DNA of 64,000 bases, from positions 2,983,501 through 3,047,500 of the forward strand of contig NZ_JAOVZQ010000001.1 in NCBI RefSeq assembly GCF_026619435.1. The letters run 5' to 3'. Under the pieces are notes generated by a model. That model worked only from the letters and a program-made list of their open reading frames with translations, did not search any database and was not told the DNA's origin. The stretch comes from Hoeflea ulvae (lineage in GTDB: Bacteria; Pseudomonadota; Alphaproteobacteria; Rhizobiales; Rhizobiaceae). Position numbers and translations under genes: made by a program. Below, piece after piece: positions 53,711-60,971 of this stretch (positions are counted from its first letter, which is position 1; each line of letters begins with the position of its first letter).

Positions 53711-54751
53711 ATGCCGGGCACCGATACCACCGAGGAACTGATTGAAATTCTCGACGGGATCGAAGGCCGGCGCTACGCCGTGGTTGACGCCGCCCATTTC
53801 GACAATCTGCAGGATTTGCTCACCGATGCAGGGCTGCCGTTTCACCCGCTCTATCTCGACGAAAAAGACCCCTCACCCGACACCGAAATCGCCGGCCCGC
53901 ATCTGGTGGAACTGCCTAGCCGCAGCTCGGCCCGCAAGCTGATTGCACTGGCCGACAACAAACCGGCGATTGTCTGGTGGGTCTGGCCGGAACACGGCGA
54001 AGCGACAACCGACGAGATCTATCGGCATCTGCGGCGGTTGAATGTGGCCGAGATTCCTGGAAAGCCAAAAGATCCGGACACGACCGGCGATGACGACGAA
54101 ACCAAATCGACCGAGGGCGCAGCGTCCGCTGAAGCAGCAATCCATGCGGGCGATCATGAAAACCATAGCAATCACACACATGATGATAATGAACCCGTTG
54201 CACCGCCCGACAGCTACAACATCGTGATTTTCCGGCACAGCGATCCCCGCGTCATGGCAATGCTGCTCCCGTTGCTGGATGCGGCCCAGGTCTCGCGCCT
54301 GTTCGGCGATGCAGAAGCGATCGTGATCGACCAGGACAAGGTGGCAAGTTTTCCGCGGCCACGTCAATTGCCATTGAAACCGCGCGGTTTGCTTAGAATT
54401 CTGCCGGAGCAATACGGTACCCTCGACAAGCGAAATCAAAGCCGTAACGACGACTTTATCGCGAAATATTTGCAGCGGGTCTTGCCCGAGGCCACACATG
54501 AGTTGTCGAGAGATCAATTGTACGAAATGGTCCGCCAAGCAGAAGCAAACCGACGCAGTCTGGGAATCAGAAGCCAGAAATCTGCCGCAAAATGGGCATA
54601 TCTGGAGATGTTCACTGGCGGCCGCATACTTCAACAAGACGGAGTGCGTCGCTACATGACAAACGGTGAGCATACTCCTGACAGGAAGGTGGACTTAATG
54701 ATGCGCTCATTGTCCGCCGCCTACCGTCAAATTGGGAAGACCGGCCCATGA
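53711..54751 (+). CDS. DUF4123-family T6SS adaptor (Tap/TEC chaperone)
   Basis: DUF4123 proteins load a specific effector onto VgrG or PAAR. The N-terminal domain (about 15-110) has the family shape: RYAVVDAAHFDNLQDLL, then PHLVELP, WWVWPEHG and the RHLRRL helix. Residues about 117-165 are an Asp/Glu- and His-rich linker (HAGDHENHSNHTHDDNE), followed by a second part with NIVIFRHSDPRVMAMLLPLL, the typical adaptor core. A long C-terminal helical extension follows. Length 346 residues. The gene lies directly after PAAR and overlaps the next gene by 4 bp (ATGA), marking that product as the likely cargo. Confidence 0.88.
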   Translation: MPGTDTTEELIEILDGIEGRRYAVVDAAHFDNLQDLLTDAGLPFHPLYLDEKDPSPDTEIAGPHLVELPSRSSARKLIALADNKPAIVWWVWPEHGEATTDEIYRHLRRLNVAEIPGKPKDPDTTGDDDETKSTEGAASAEAAIHAGDHENHSNHTHDDNEPVAPPDSYNIVIFRHSDPRVMAMLLPLLDAAQVSRLFGDAEAIVIDQDKVASFPRPRQLPLKPRGLLRILPEQYGTLDKRNQSRNDDFIAKYLQRVLPEATHELSRDQLYEMVRQAEANRRSLGIRSQKSAAKWAYLEMFTGGRILQQDGVRRYMTNGEHTPDRKVDLMMRSLSAAYRQIGKTGP

Positions 54752-55110
54752 ACGCCGCAGCTTTACCTCTCGTTGCGGGTGGACCGCCAGGCTGGGTTCT
54801 TTTCGGCATAATATCCGCAGTTACGCTCGGTGCTGGTGCGCTGGTGGTCGCGAACTCAATCGACAATGCTTCAGATGAAGCGGATGAAACTTCCTCGACC
54901 TCTACTACAGATGAAAGCTGTGCCGAGTGTAATCCATGCCCGCAGTGTTCGCCGCCTGCCGGAACGGAAGAGCTCGAGCGCATTGACCGTGTGCCTCCGA
55001 GCAGACCACACTATCCGTGCCCCGGTGATCATGCCCACTACCGGGTTATGCGTCAAAATCCTCGAACATGTCAGTGCTTCTGGAACAAAGGACGGGTAGA
55101 ATGTCTGTAG
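54748..55110 (+). CDS. Small Cys-rich membrane protein, candidate T6SS cargo effector
   Basis: This 120-residue protein has an N-terminal hydrophobic segment (about 14-36, GWVLFGIISAVTLGAGALVV), an acidic Ser/Thr linker with CAECNPCPQC, and a compact C-terminal part. That part contains ERIDRVPPSRPHYPC, GDHAHYRVMRQ and TCQCFWNKGRVECL, with eight cysteines in total and an H-x-H-Y cluster that could bind a metal. From memory, similar HxHY-Cys ends occur next to T6SS adaptors and Rhs genes, but I know no characterised member. Its start overlaps the DUF4123 stop by 4 bp, which is why I propose it is the delivered cargo. Function unknown. Confidence 0.75.
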   Translation: MNAAALPLVAGGPPGWVLFGIISAVTLGAGALVVANSIDNASDEADETSSTSTTDESCAECNPCPQCSPPAGTEELERIDRVPPSRPHYPCPGDHAHYRVMRQNPRTCQCFWNKGRVECL

Positions 55111-55262
55111 ATCCGTCCGCTAGGCGGTGGGCCCATGCTCGACTGGGAATGCGCAAGCCGCCCCAATTAATCGGCCCTGCAGGAGTACGGCCTCCATATT
55201 TGGACGGTGATGACCGGGTCTCAATGCCTGAAAAACCGGGAGGACATGATGCTGTTATCTGA
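55101..55262 (+). CDS. Possible 53-residue protein overlapping the cargo gene end
   Basis: A short frame starting MSVDPSARRWAHARLGMRKP begins 10 bp inside the end of the 54748-55110 gene and ends just after the start of the following gene. It is basic, with no signal peptide and no known domain. The overlaps with both neighbours are compatible with a coupled small gene between effector and immunity genes, but there is no strong ribosome binding site (only GGGTAG), so it may be a chance frame. Confidence 0.25.
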   Translation: MSVDPSARRWAHARLGMRKPPQLIGPAGVRPPYLDGDDRVSMPEKPGGHDAVI

Positions 55263-55902
55263 GGTGCCGGAACGTCCTCTTGCTCTCGACCTGCGCATCG
55301 ATCGCGCCAAAGCCGCGCAGCGATGGGCGGCAGCCGGGGATTATTCGCTGTGGCCCGACGCCCCGTTCGGCTGCTCTGTGGATGTGGCGGTATGGCCAAG
55401 CGTGTTCGTCGGCCCTGACGCAAGCTTGCCGGGCAGGATATCGGTTCCGCCGCAGGCCGAATACTGGTCCGCATTCCAGCTTTGGGACGATTTGGGTGAG
55501 CTGCTCGGCTATGTGCCGCCGGACCATGCTTCCGGCGAGGTGATCCTGATCTGCATTGACCGCGCGTTCATCGGCAAAGCCGAGCCCAACACGCTGACAC
55601 CGGCTCTGCTGGATTCGAAAATAAGCGGAATAAGAATGGATCAGCACCTGACGGCACTGGGCTATGACATATGCGACACCTATCTATCCAGCATGATCCT
55701 GAACGCGGGCGCGGATGACCAGCTTCGCACATTGGCTCCGTCCAGGTCCGACTCCGGCCTGATCAGGGAGCGTGATGCAGCCCTGGCTCTTGTTCCGGAG
55801 CTCGAAAGGCGCGATCCCGGTCATGCGCCATTGCTGCTGATGGCGGTATATTCGCTGGGTCTGGCAAGTAACGTCGCTTTGGCACTGAGACCAGCCGGCT
55901 AG
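55249..55902 (+). CDS. Hypothetical protein, candidate immunity protein of the vgrG operon
   Basis: This predicted 217-residue soluble protein starts at an ATG (55249, or 55246) right after a GGGAGG box; the open frame upstream of it is not used. It has no signal peptide or membrane segment. Visible features are an N-terminal RPLALDLRIDRAKAAQRW, a Trp-rich region (DYSLWPDAPFG, EYWSAFQLWDDLGELLGYV) and a C-terminal helical half ending LASNVALALRPAG. I recognise no family. As the last gene after vgrG-PAAR-adaptor-cargo, it is a reasonable immunity candidate, on context alone. Confidence 0.7.
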   Translation: MLLSEVPERPLALDLRIDRAKAAQRWAAAGDYSLWPDAPFGCSVDVAVWPSVFVGPDASLPGRISVPPQAEYWSAFQLWDDLGELLGYVPPDHASGEVILICIDRAFIGKAEPNTLTPALLDSKISGIRMDQHLTALGYDICDTYLSSMILNAGADDQLRTLAPSRSDSGLIRERDAALALVPELERRDPGHAPLLLMAVYSLGLASNVALALRPAG

Positions 55903-56025
55903 CGGTCCATTAACCCTGCACGACTCTGCATCTGACAAGCCCGGCCGGAAGATCATGCGGATGGCGAGCGTCATTCGAGCCGCTGCCAGCCGTTCAGAAC
56001 TATCAATCAATCAGGAAAAACAAAA

Positions 56026-56110
56026 TGGTGCGGGTGAAGGGACTCGAACCCCCAAGCCTCTCGGCGCTTGGACCTAAACCAAGTGCGTCTACCAATTCCG
56101 CCACACCCGC
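56026..56110 (-). tRNA. tRNA-Leu (anticodon UAG)
   Basis: The minus strand reads GCGGGTGTGGCGGAATTGG from 56110. The acceptor stem GCGGGTG pairs with CACCCGC, the discriminator is A, and a genome-encoded CCA occupies 56028-56026. The anticodon loop TTTAGGT between CTTGG and CCAAG gives anticodon UAG, reading CUN leucine codons. The T arm holds GGTTCGAGTCC. The variable arm is long, as expected for a class II tRNA. A T-rich stretch follows the 3' end. The gene sits at the right edge of the T6SS block. Confidence 0.96.
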
Positions 56111-56255
56111 ACTGCAGAACCATCGGGCCGCATGCATGCGGCGGCTCTGAACTGGGCGGTCTATAGCACCCGTTTGGCACTGATCAAACAAAAAAACGTG
56201 GCTCTTGCCATCGCGTCGGGCGACCGTGCCGCGGGCGGTTTTGCCGGCGGCTGGG

Positions 56256-56858
56256 TCAGTAGAGGGGTTCCTGGTAGAGCGCCTCGCCATCGATCATCAA
56301 CCGCGCGATCTGCGCCGTGCCGTTCTTGGATACCCGAACCGCCACCGTGGTGCGGCCGGCATTGCGCGCAGCCTCGATCTCCAGCCCCTCGCCTTCGGGC
56401 ACATAATAGCGCTCGATGCCGAATTGCAGAGGCACGCTGGCATTTTGCGCGGAGCGCTCGCCATAGAGCTGCACCGGCTTGCTTTTGAGATAGACAGCCG
56501 CGGGATTGCCGGGCACCGGCTTGTCACGGGTGATGGCGGTGGGCACAGCCAGCCCGTTCTTGTCGGTTTCCAGTGTCAGCCACACGGTCACAGGACCGGG
56601 CTTGTCGGGCCACTCGCCTTCAAACAGCGCGGCGTCCGCCACCGAAATGCTTTCATAGGCGAGCCTGACATAATCGCCGCGCATCAGGTCACGCGGATCG
56701 ACCGGGCCGGCCTTCAAGATGATCTCGGCGCCGTTCTGCAAAATCGCCGCCCGGCCCTGGATCATCACACCCAGCATGCCGATCAGCACCACTGCGGAGA
56801 CAAGGGCGGCGATCACCGGATTGATGTCGCGGCGCAGGAACTGGCTCAACCCCGTCAT
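56256..56858 (-). CDS. GDYXXLXY-family membrane-anchored protein
   Basis: This 200-residue protein has one N-terminal transmembrane segment (about 14-35, VIAALVSAVVLIGMLGVMIQG) and then the signature DPRDLMRGDYVRLAY, in which GDYVRLAY is the GDYxxLxY motif of PF14345. The remaining sequence is a beta-rich exported domain. The family is of unknown function and is regularly encoded beside DUF2157 proteins; here it overlaps the DUF2157 stop by 4 bp (ATGA). The pair is probably a membrane complex. Confidence 0.92.
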   Translation of the reverse strand: MTGLSQFLRRDINPVIAALVSAVVLIGMLGVMIQGRAAILQNGAEIILKAGPVDPRDLMRGDYVRLAYESISVADAALFEGEWPDKPGPVTVWLTLETDKNGLAVPTAITRDKPVPGNPAAVYLKSKPVQLYGERSAQNASVPLQFGIERYYVPEGEGLEIEAARNAGRTTVAVRVSKNGTAQIARLMIDGEALYQEPLY

Positions 56859-57967
56859 GACCGGCCCTCCCCGGCCTTGAAACGCCTTTCGATCTTCATC
56901 ACCGCAAAGGCGATGACCGCCAGCACCAGACCGCCAAGGAACAGGAAGCCGGCGCTACCGAGCAGGCTGCCCAGGGTTTCGCTCACCACATAGATGGTCT
57001 CGCAGGCGAAGCAGACATAGGCAAATCGCCGGATCAGCCGGTTTTCACCGCCGGCCACCACGAGGATGCCGACACTGGCAAGCAGGATCACCGCCGCAAA
57101 TGCCATTTCGGCTGCAAGGCCCACATCGCCAGGATCAATCTGGACCAGGCCCAGCCCGGATAAAAACAGCACCGCGCCATAGGCCGATAGGGTTCCATGC
57201 CGCCGCATCATGCCGGGCGGCAGCGACGGCGTGAGCGATCCTGCGGCAAACGCCGCAGCCCCGATCACGATCAGCACATGGCGTGGATCGAGATCGGTGG
57301 CCTCGTCGACGATCCACATCACCCAGCCCAGAAGCAACACCGCACACACATGCCCGGCGAGCCTGGAGCGCGCGCGCCAGGCCGCAAGTCCGGTGACCAG
57401 GGCCACCGCAAGCACCGTCATATACCCCGGCAGATTGAGAAGCTCTATCGAACCGGACATGAAGATGGCCGATTCGGCCAGCAGAAAGCCCAGGCCCAGC
57501 ACACCAGCGCTGATCGCCGCCATGCCCGAGGCAAAGGCCAGCGACACCACCAGGGCGCCGATGGTCCAGGCCAGCATGAAACCGGCATCATCGCCGCTGA
57601 GATGATACATCTGCCCGACCAGCGCGATCCCCGCGCCAAAAACGAGTAGCGTGAACACAAGGGCTGCTTCGGCGATCCAGCGGGCATTGCGGCGCAGCGC
57701 GACGGCAGCAATGCCAAGGCCGGCGCCAATCAGCCCGGCAATCACCGCCACCCGCAGCGGCCGGGCAATGGCCTCCCAGTTCGCCGCAACCAGCGCAACC
57801 ACCGCGGCGCCGAGCAGCACCGCGGCCAACACGGCCAGCACGCCCGAAAGACTGAACCCGGTATGGCGACGGTCATGATCCGCAAGCAGTTCTTCCGCCT
57901 GTCCGGGCTGCAACAGCCCACGGCTGGACCAATGGCCGATTTCACGCGCGAGATAGCTGCGGAACAT
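56855..57967 (-). CDS. DUF2157 integral membrane protein
   Basis: This 370-residue protein has a short cytoplasmic N-terminus containing GHWSSRGLLQPGQAEELLADH, the DUF2157 opening. About ten to eleven transmembrane helices run from residue 40 to 360 and end with a basic tail (KIERRFKAGEGRS). The function of the family is unknown. The 4-bp overlap with the GDYXXLXY gene indicates coupled synthesis. The neighbours (tRNA-Leu, DUF1127 genes, trmFO) are core chromosome. Confidence 0.93.
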   Translation of the reverse strand: MFRSYLAREIGHWSSRGLLQPGQAEELLADHDRRHTGFSLSGVLAVLAAVLLGAAVVALVAANWEAIARPLRVAVIAGLIGAGLGIAAVALRRNARWIAEAALVFTLLVFGAGIALVGQMYHLSGDDAGFMLAWTIGALVVSLAFASGMAAISAGVLGLGFLLAESAIFMSGSIELLNLPGYMTVLAVALVTGLAAWRARSRLAGHVCAVLLLGWVMWIVDEATDLDPRHVLIVIGAAAFAAGSLTPSLPPGMMRRHGTLSAYGAVLFLSGLGLVQIDPGDVGLAAEMAFAAVILLASVGILVVAGGENRLIRRFAYVCFACETIYVVSETLGSLLGSAGFLFLGGLVLAVIAFAVMKIERRFKAGEGRS

Positions 57968-58144
57968 GACGCGATTCTTTCCTTGAAGATCTCGATTTGC
58001 AGACTACATCATGCGGCACAACGGACAATGGCCGCCAAAAACGGCATGTCGCCTCCGGCACATGACGGAATCGCACAGCTATGAGGCAGATTTTGCCGAA
58101 CAAGCCCGCAGCCATGCAAAAACGGAATGGCTTCTATGAGAATA

Positions 58145-58179
58145 TTGCACTGCACAAATCGATTAGATGCCCCTATATT
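58145..58179 (+). promoter_or_regulatory. Promoter of first DUF1127 gene (shared element, copy 1)
   Basis: The string TTGCACTGCACAA is followed by CTATATT, the alphaproteobacterial-type -10, with 17 nt between TGCACA and TATATT. The same arrangement recurs before the two other DUF1127 genes. The start codon lies about 60 nt downstream. Confidence 0.65.
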
Positions 58180-58239
58180 CAAAACATCGGAACGCCACGG
58201 TGGCGAACCACACAACAGCAGGACCAGAGGAGAGTATCC

Positions 58240-58380
58240 ATGAACTTGATCCGCTCCTACGCCAGCTGGCGGAAATACCGCGAAACATGCGTCGAGCTGA
58301 ACAGGCTTTCGGAACGCGAGTTGAGCGACATCGGCATGTCACGGGGCGATATCCCATTCGCCGCACGGCGCGCCTTGTAG
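58240..58380 (+). CDS. DUF1127 small protein (copy 1)
   Basis: This 46-residue basic protein has the complete YjiS-like DUF1127 pattern: SYASWRKYRETCVELNRLSE followed by RELSDIGMSRGDIPFAAR. The family includes short arginine-rich proteins; in Agrobacterium and Brucella, members affect phosphate and carbon metabolism and RNA turnover. AGAGGAG lies 7 nt upstream of the ATG. It has its own promoter and terminator and is therefore a single-gene unit. Confidence 0.92.
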   Translation: MNLIRSYASWRKYRETCVELNRLSERELSDIGMSRGDIPFAARRAL

Positions 58381-58476
58381 AAATTCAAGAATTCGGAGCG
58401 GCACCTCCTCCTCCCAAATAGCCGCTTCGATGTGACTGGTGTTCATCCTCCTCCCGAGCATCAGTCTCCCAAAATG

Positions 58477-58518
58477 ACGCCCACCGGATCCTCCTCCCCC
58501 GGTGGGCGTTATTTTTTT
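58477..58518 (+). terminator. Rho-independent terminator of DUF1127 copy 1
   Basis: An 11-bp perfect stem (ACGCCCACCGG and its complement) with an 11-nt pyrimidine loop is followed by TTA and seven T residues on the plus strand. This is the best textbook terminator in the window. About 95 nt of CCTCC-rich 3' untranslated sequence lie between the stop codon and the stem. Confidence 0.9.
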
Positions 58519-58695
58519 GCCCCCTTCCACATCTGTTCTCCATGCCATCCGACCCATTGTCCGGGCCGCGCTCTCCCGTGCCCGGAACGGGCCCGCCGAT
58601 CTCAATCGAGCGTTGAGTTTGGCGTCAAGTTATCAATCTTTAACAACAGGTTAACGGCGTGACTTGCAGATTTCGCATGGCTCCTTTGCATTTTT

Positions 58696-58729
58696 TTGCA
58701 CTGCACAATCCGAACAACGCACCTATATT
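58696..58729 (+). promoter_or_regulatory. Promoter of second DUF1127 gene (shared element, copy 2)
   Basis: TTGCACTGCACAA is identical to copy 1, followed by CTATATT, here with 16 nt between TGCACA and TATATT. A T7 run directly precedes the element. The start codon is about 55 nt downstream. Confidence 0.65.
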
Positions 58730-58783
58730 AAAATCATGAAACGCGGCGTCGAATTCCCGGCGCCAATCTGAAAGGAAAAGACC

Positions 58784-58927
58784 ATGAACTTCCGTAAGGC
58801 TTACAAAGACTGGCGCGACTACCGCAACACTGTCAACGAACTCGGCCGCATGTCCGAGCGCGAACTCAACGACCTCGGCATCTCCCGCGGCGACATTCCC
58901 TTCGTTGCCCGTCGCCCGGCCAACTAA
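58784..58927 (+). CDS. DUF1127 small protein (copy 2)
   Basis: This 47-residue protein starts MNFRKAYKDWRDYRNTVNEL and continues RMSERELNDLGISRGDIPF, the full DUF1127 pattern; 25 or so positions are shared with copy 1, including SRGDIPF. A strong AAAGGAAAAG ribosome binding region lies before the ATG. It is flanked by its own promoter element and terminator. Confidence 0.92.
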   Translation: MNFRKAYKDWRDYRNTVNELGRMSERELNDLGISRGDIPFVARRPAN

Positions 58928-58970
58928 GACCAAGAACGTCTGACCGGGTTTAGTCCGGTCATTTAAAACG

Positions 58971-58996
58971 GCGCCCTGGAGACAGGGCGCTGTTTC
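58971..58996 (+). terminator. Terminator of DUF1127 copy 2
   Basis: An 8-bp stem GCGCCCTG / CAGGGCGC with a GAGA tetraloop is followed by TGTTTCCGTTT. A second, smaller hairpin (TGACCGG / CCGGTCA) precedes it at about 58941-58961. Confidence 0.7.
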
Positions 58997-59137
58997 CGTT
59001 TGTGCAGGTCTCAATTGCACTGGCGCAGGGAGTTCGGGCTGCGACAGCGCAGGACGATGCTGCTTTTTTGGGCACGATCCGAAACTGAACAGCATGCTGA
59101 CCAGCCATTCGGAAAGCGCATAACAGGGCTGCGATTA

Positions 59138-59171
59138 TTGCTCTGCACAAATGAGTGGCAAATGCCTATAT
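59138..59171 (+). promoter_or_regulatory. Promoter of third DUF1127 gene (shared element, copy 3)
   Basis: TTGCTCTGCACAA differs by one base from the element in copies 1 and 2 and is followed by CTATATG, with 17 nt between TGCACA and TATATG. The start codon is about 50 nt downstream. Confidence 0.6.
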
Positions 59172-59222
59172 GACGGGCATCAGATTGATCGCCCGCAACG
59201 GGCCCACCCGAGGAACACGACC

Positions 59223-59369
59223 ATGAGAATCATCAACCGCGCACGCAGCTGGATGAAATCGCGCCAGACCGCTCAGGAACTCTCCAATCTTTCGAACGAA
59301 GCCCTTGCCGATATCGGCCTGAGCCGTTTCGAAATCGATTCGGTTGCCCGCGGCCTTCGCAACCGTTAA
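59223..59369 (+). CDS. DUF1127 small protein (copy 3)
   Basis: This 48-residue protein starts MRIINRARSWMKSRQTAQEL and continues SNEALADIGLSRFEIDSVAR, a DUF1127 member of the subtype that lacks the SRGDIPF ending of copies 1 and 2. A CGAGGAA box lies about 9 nt before the ATG. The open frame upstream is not used. It precedes trmFO on the same strand but a terminator separates them. Confidence 0.9.
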   Translation: MRIINRARSWMKSRQTAQELSNLSNEALADIGLSRFEIDSVARGLRNR

Positions 59370-59394
59370 TCGCTTCTGCAAACGACCGTTCGTT

Positions 59395-59425
59395 ACGGCG
59401 TCCTTCTGGGCGCCGTTTTCGTTTC
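59395..59425 (+). terminator. Terminator of DUF1127 copy 3
   Basis: The stem ACGGCGTCC / GGGCGCCGT (one mismatch, 3-4 nt loop) is followed by TTTTCGTTT. It lies about 25 nt after the stop codon and before trmFO. Confidence 0.75.
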
Positions 59426-59480
59426 TGCCGCCGCACATATCCTCGTTGAGGCGCGATCGCGCCCGTGATAAACGGACGCC

Positions 59481-60917
59481 ATGACCAAAACCAGTTCTTC
59501 CCGTTCCCCCATCCACGTCATCGGCGGCGGCCTCGCCGGCTCGGAAGCCGCCTGGCAGATCGCCCGCCGCGGCCTGCCCGTCATCCTGCATGAGATGCGG
59601 CCGGTCCGCGGCACCGAAGCCCACAAGACCGACAGCCTGGCGGAACTGGTCTGTTCCAACTCGTTCCGCTCCGATGACGCGGAAAACAATGCCGTCGGCG
59701 TCATCCACGCCGAGATGCGACTGGCCGGTTCGCTGATCATGGCCTGTGCCGACCGCAACCAGGTTCCTGCAGGCGGCGCGCTCGCCGTTGATCGCGAAGG
59801 GTTTGCGCAAGCCGTCACCGATGCGATCGAAGCCGAACCGTTGATCACCATTGCCCGCGAGGAAGTCACCGGTCTGCCGCCGGCCGACTGGGGCCAGACC
59901 ATCATCGCCACCGGCCCGCTGACCGCTCCCGGTCTTGCCGAGGCGATCAGTGCCGAGACCGGTCAGGATGCGCTCGCCTTCTTCGATGCGATCGCGCCGA
60001 TCATTCACACAGATTCGATCGACATGTCGGTGTGCTGGTTCCAGTCGCGTTACGACAAGGTCGGCCCCGGCGGCACCGGCAAGGACTATATCAACTGCCC
60101 GATGGACAAGGATCAGTATGATGCCTTCATCGATGCTCTGATCGCCGGCGACACCACCGGCTTCAAGGAATGGGAAGGCACGCCCTATTTCGACGGCTGC
60201 CTGCCGATCGAGATCATGGCCGAGCGCGGCCGCGAGACCCTGCGCTACGGCCCGATGAAGCCGATGGGGCTGACCAATGCCCATCAGCCCGACGTCAAGG
60301 CCTATGCCGTGGTGCAATTGCGCCAGGACAACGCGCTGGGCACGCTTTACAACATGGTCGGTTTCCAGACCAAGCTCAAATACGGCGCCCAGGGCGACAT
60401 CATCCGGATGATCCCGGGCCTGCAGAATGCCGAGTTCGCCCGGCTTGGCGGCCTGCACCGCAACACCTATCTCAACTCGCCGCTGCTGCTGGATGGCAAG
60501 CTGCAGCTCAAGAGCCGGCCCGGCCTGCGTTTTGCCGGCCAGATCACCGGCTGCGAAGGCTATGTCGAAAGCGCCGCCATGGGCCTGCTGGCCGGCCGCT
60601 TTGCGGCAGCCGAGGTTTTGGGCGAAGAGCTTGCTCCACCGCCGGTCACAAGCGCTTTCGGTGCGCTGCTCAACCACATCACCGGTGGCCATATTCTGAG
60701 CGATGACGAACCCGGCAAACGCTCGTTCCAGCCGATGAATGTCAATTTCGGACTGTTTCCGCCGCTCGACCCCGGCGCTATCGTCAAGCCCGAGGGCGGC
60801 GGCCGGTTCCGCGGAAAGGACAAGGCAAAGGCCAAGAAACAGGCCATGGCCCGCCGTGCCTTGGCCGATTTCGGCGAATGGCTCGATCCCGCTGCGGCTC
60901 AGGATGCGGCGGAATAG
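59481..60917 (+). CDS. trmFO: tRNA (uracil-5-)-methyltransferase TrmFO (folate- and FAD-dependent)
   Basis: TrmFO methylates U54 of tRNA using methylenetetrahydrofolate and FAD. The 478-residue protein has the FAD-binding fold at the N-terminus ([17 protein letters not shown]) and the family signatures [27 protein letters not shown] (with the Cys53-type catalytic region) and MPMKP-like [27 protein letters not shown] and NVNFGLFPP follow near the end. The last 30 residues are a Lys/Ala-rich tail. It is a core gene of Rhizobiales chromosomes and converges on the fatty-acid hydroxylase gene with a 54-bp gap. Confidence 0.97.
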   Translation: MTKTSSSRSPIHVIGGGLAGSEAAWQIARRGLPVILHEMRPVRGTEAHKTDSLAELVCSNSFRSDDAENNAVGVIHAEMRLAGSLIMACADRNQVPAGGALAVDREGFAQAVTDAIEAEPLITIAREEVTGLPPADWGQTIIATGPLTAPGLAEAISAETGQDALAFFDAIAPIIHTDSIDMSVCWFQSRYDKVGPGGTGKDYINCPMDKDQYDAFIDALIAGDTTGFKEWEGTPYFDGCLPIEIMAERGRETLRYGPMKPMGLTNAHQPDVKAYAVVQLRQDNALGTLYNMVGFQTKLKYGAQGDIIRMIPGLQNAEFARLGGLHRNTYLNSPLLLDGKLQLKSRPGLRFAGQITGCEGYVESAAMGLLAGRFAAAEVLGEELAPPPVTSAFGALLNHITGGHILSDDEPGKRSFQPMNVNFGLFPPLDPGAIVKPEGGGRFRGKDKAKAKKQAMARRALADFGEWLDPAAAQDAAE

Positions 60918-60971
60918 GTTTTCCGGCCCTGCGCTGCAGTTCTGTCAGGGTTTGTTGACAACCATCAACAG

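Noticed and set aside
59166-60692. 508-codon minus-strand frame opposite trmFO
   Set aside because: It runs antisense through DUF1127 copy 3 and trmFO and has no family features.
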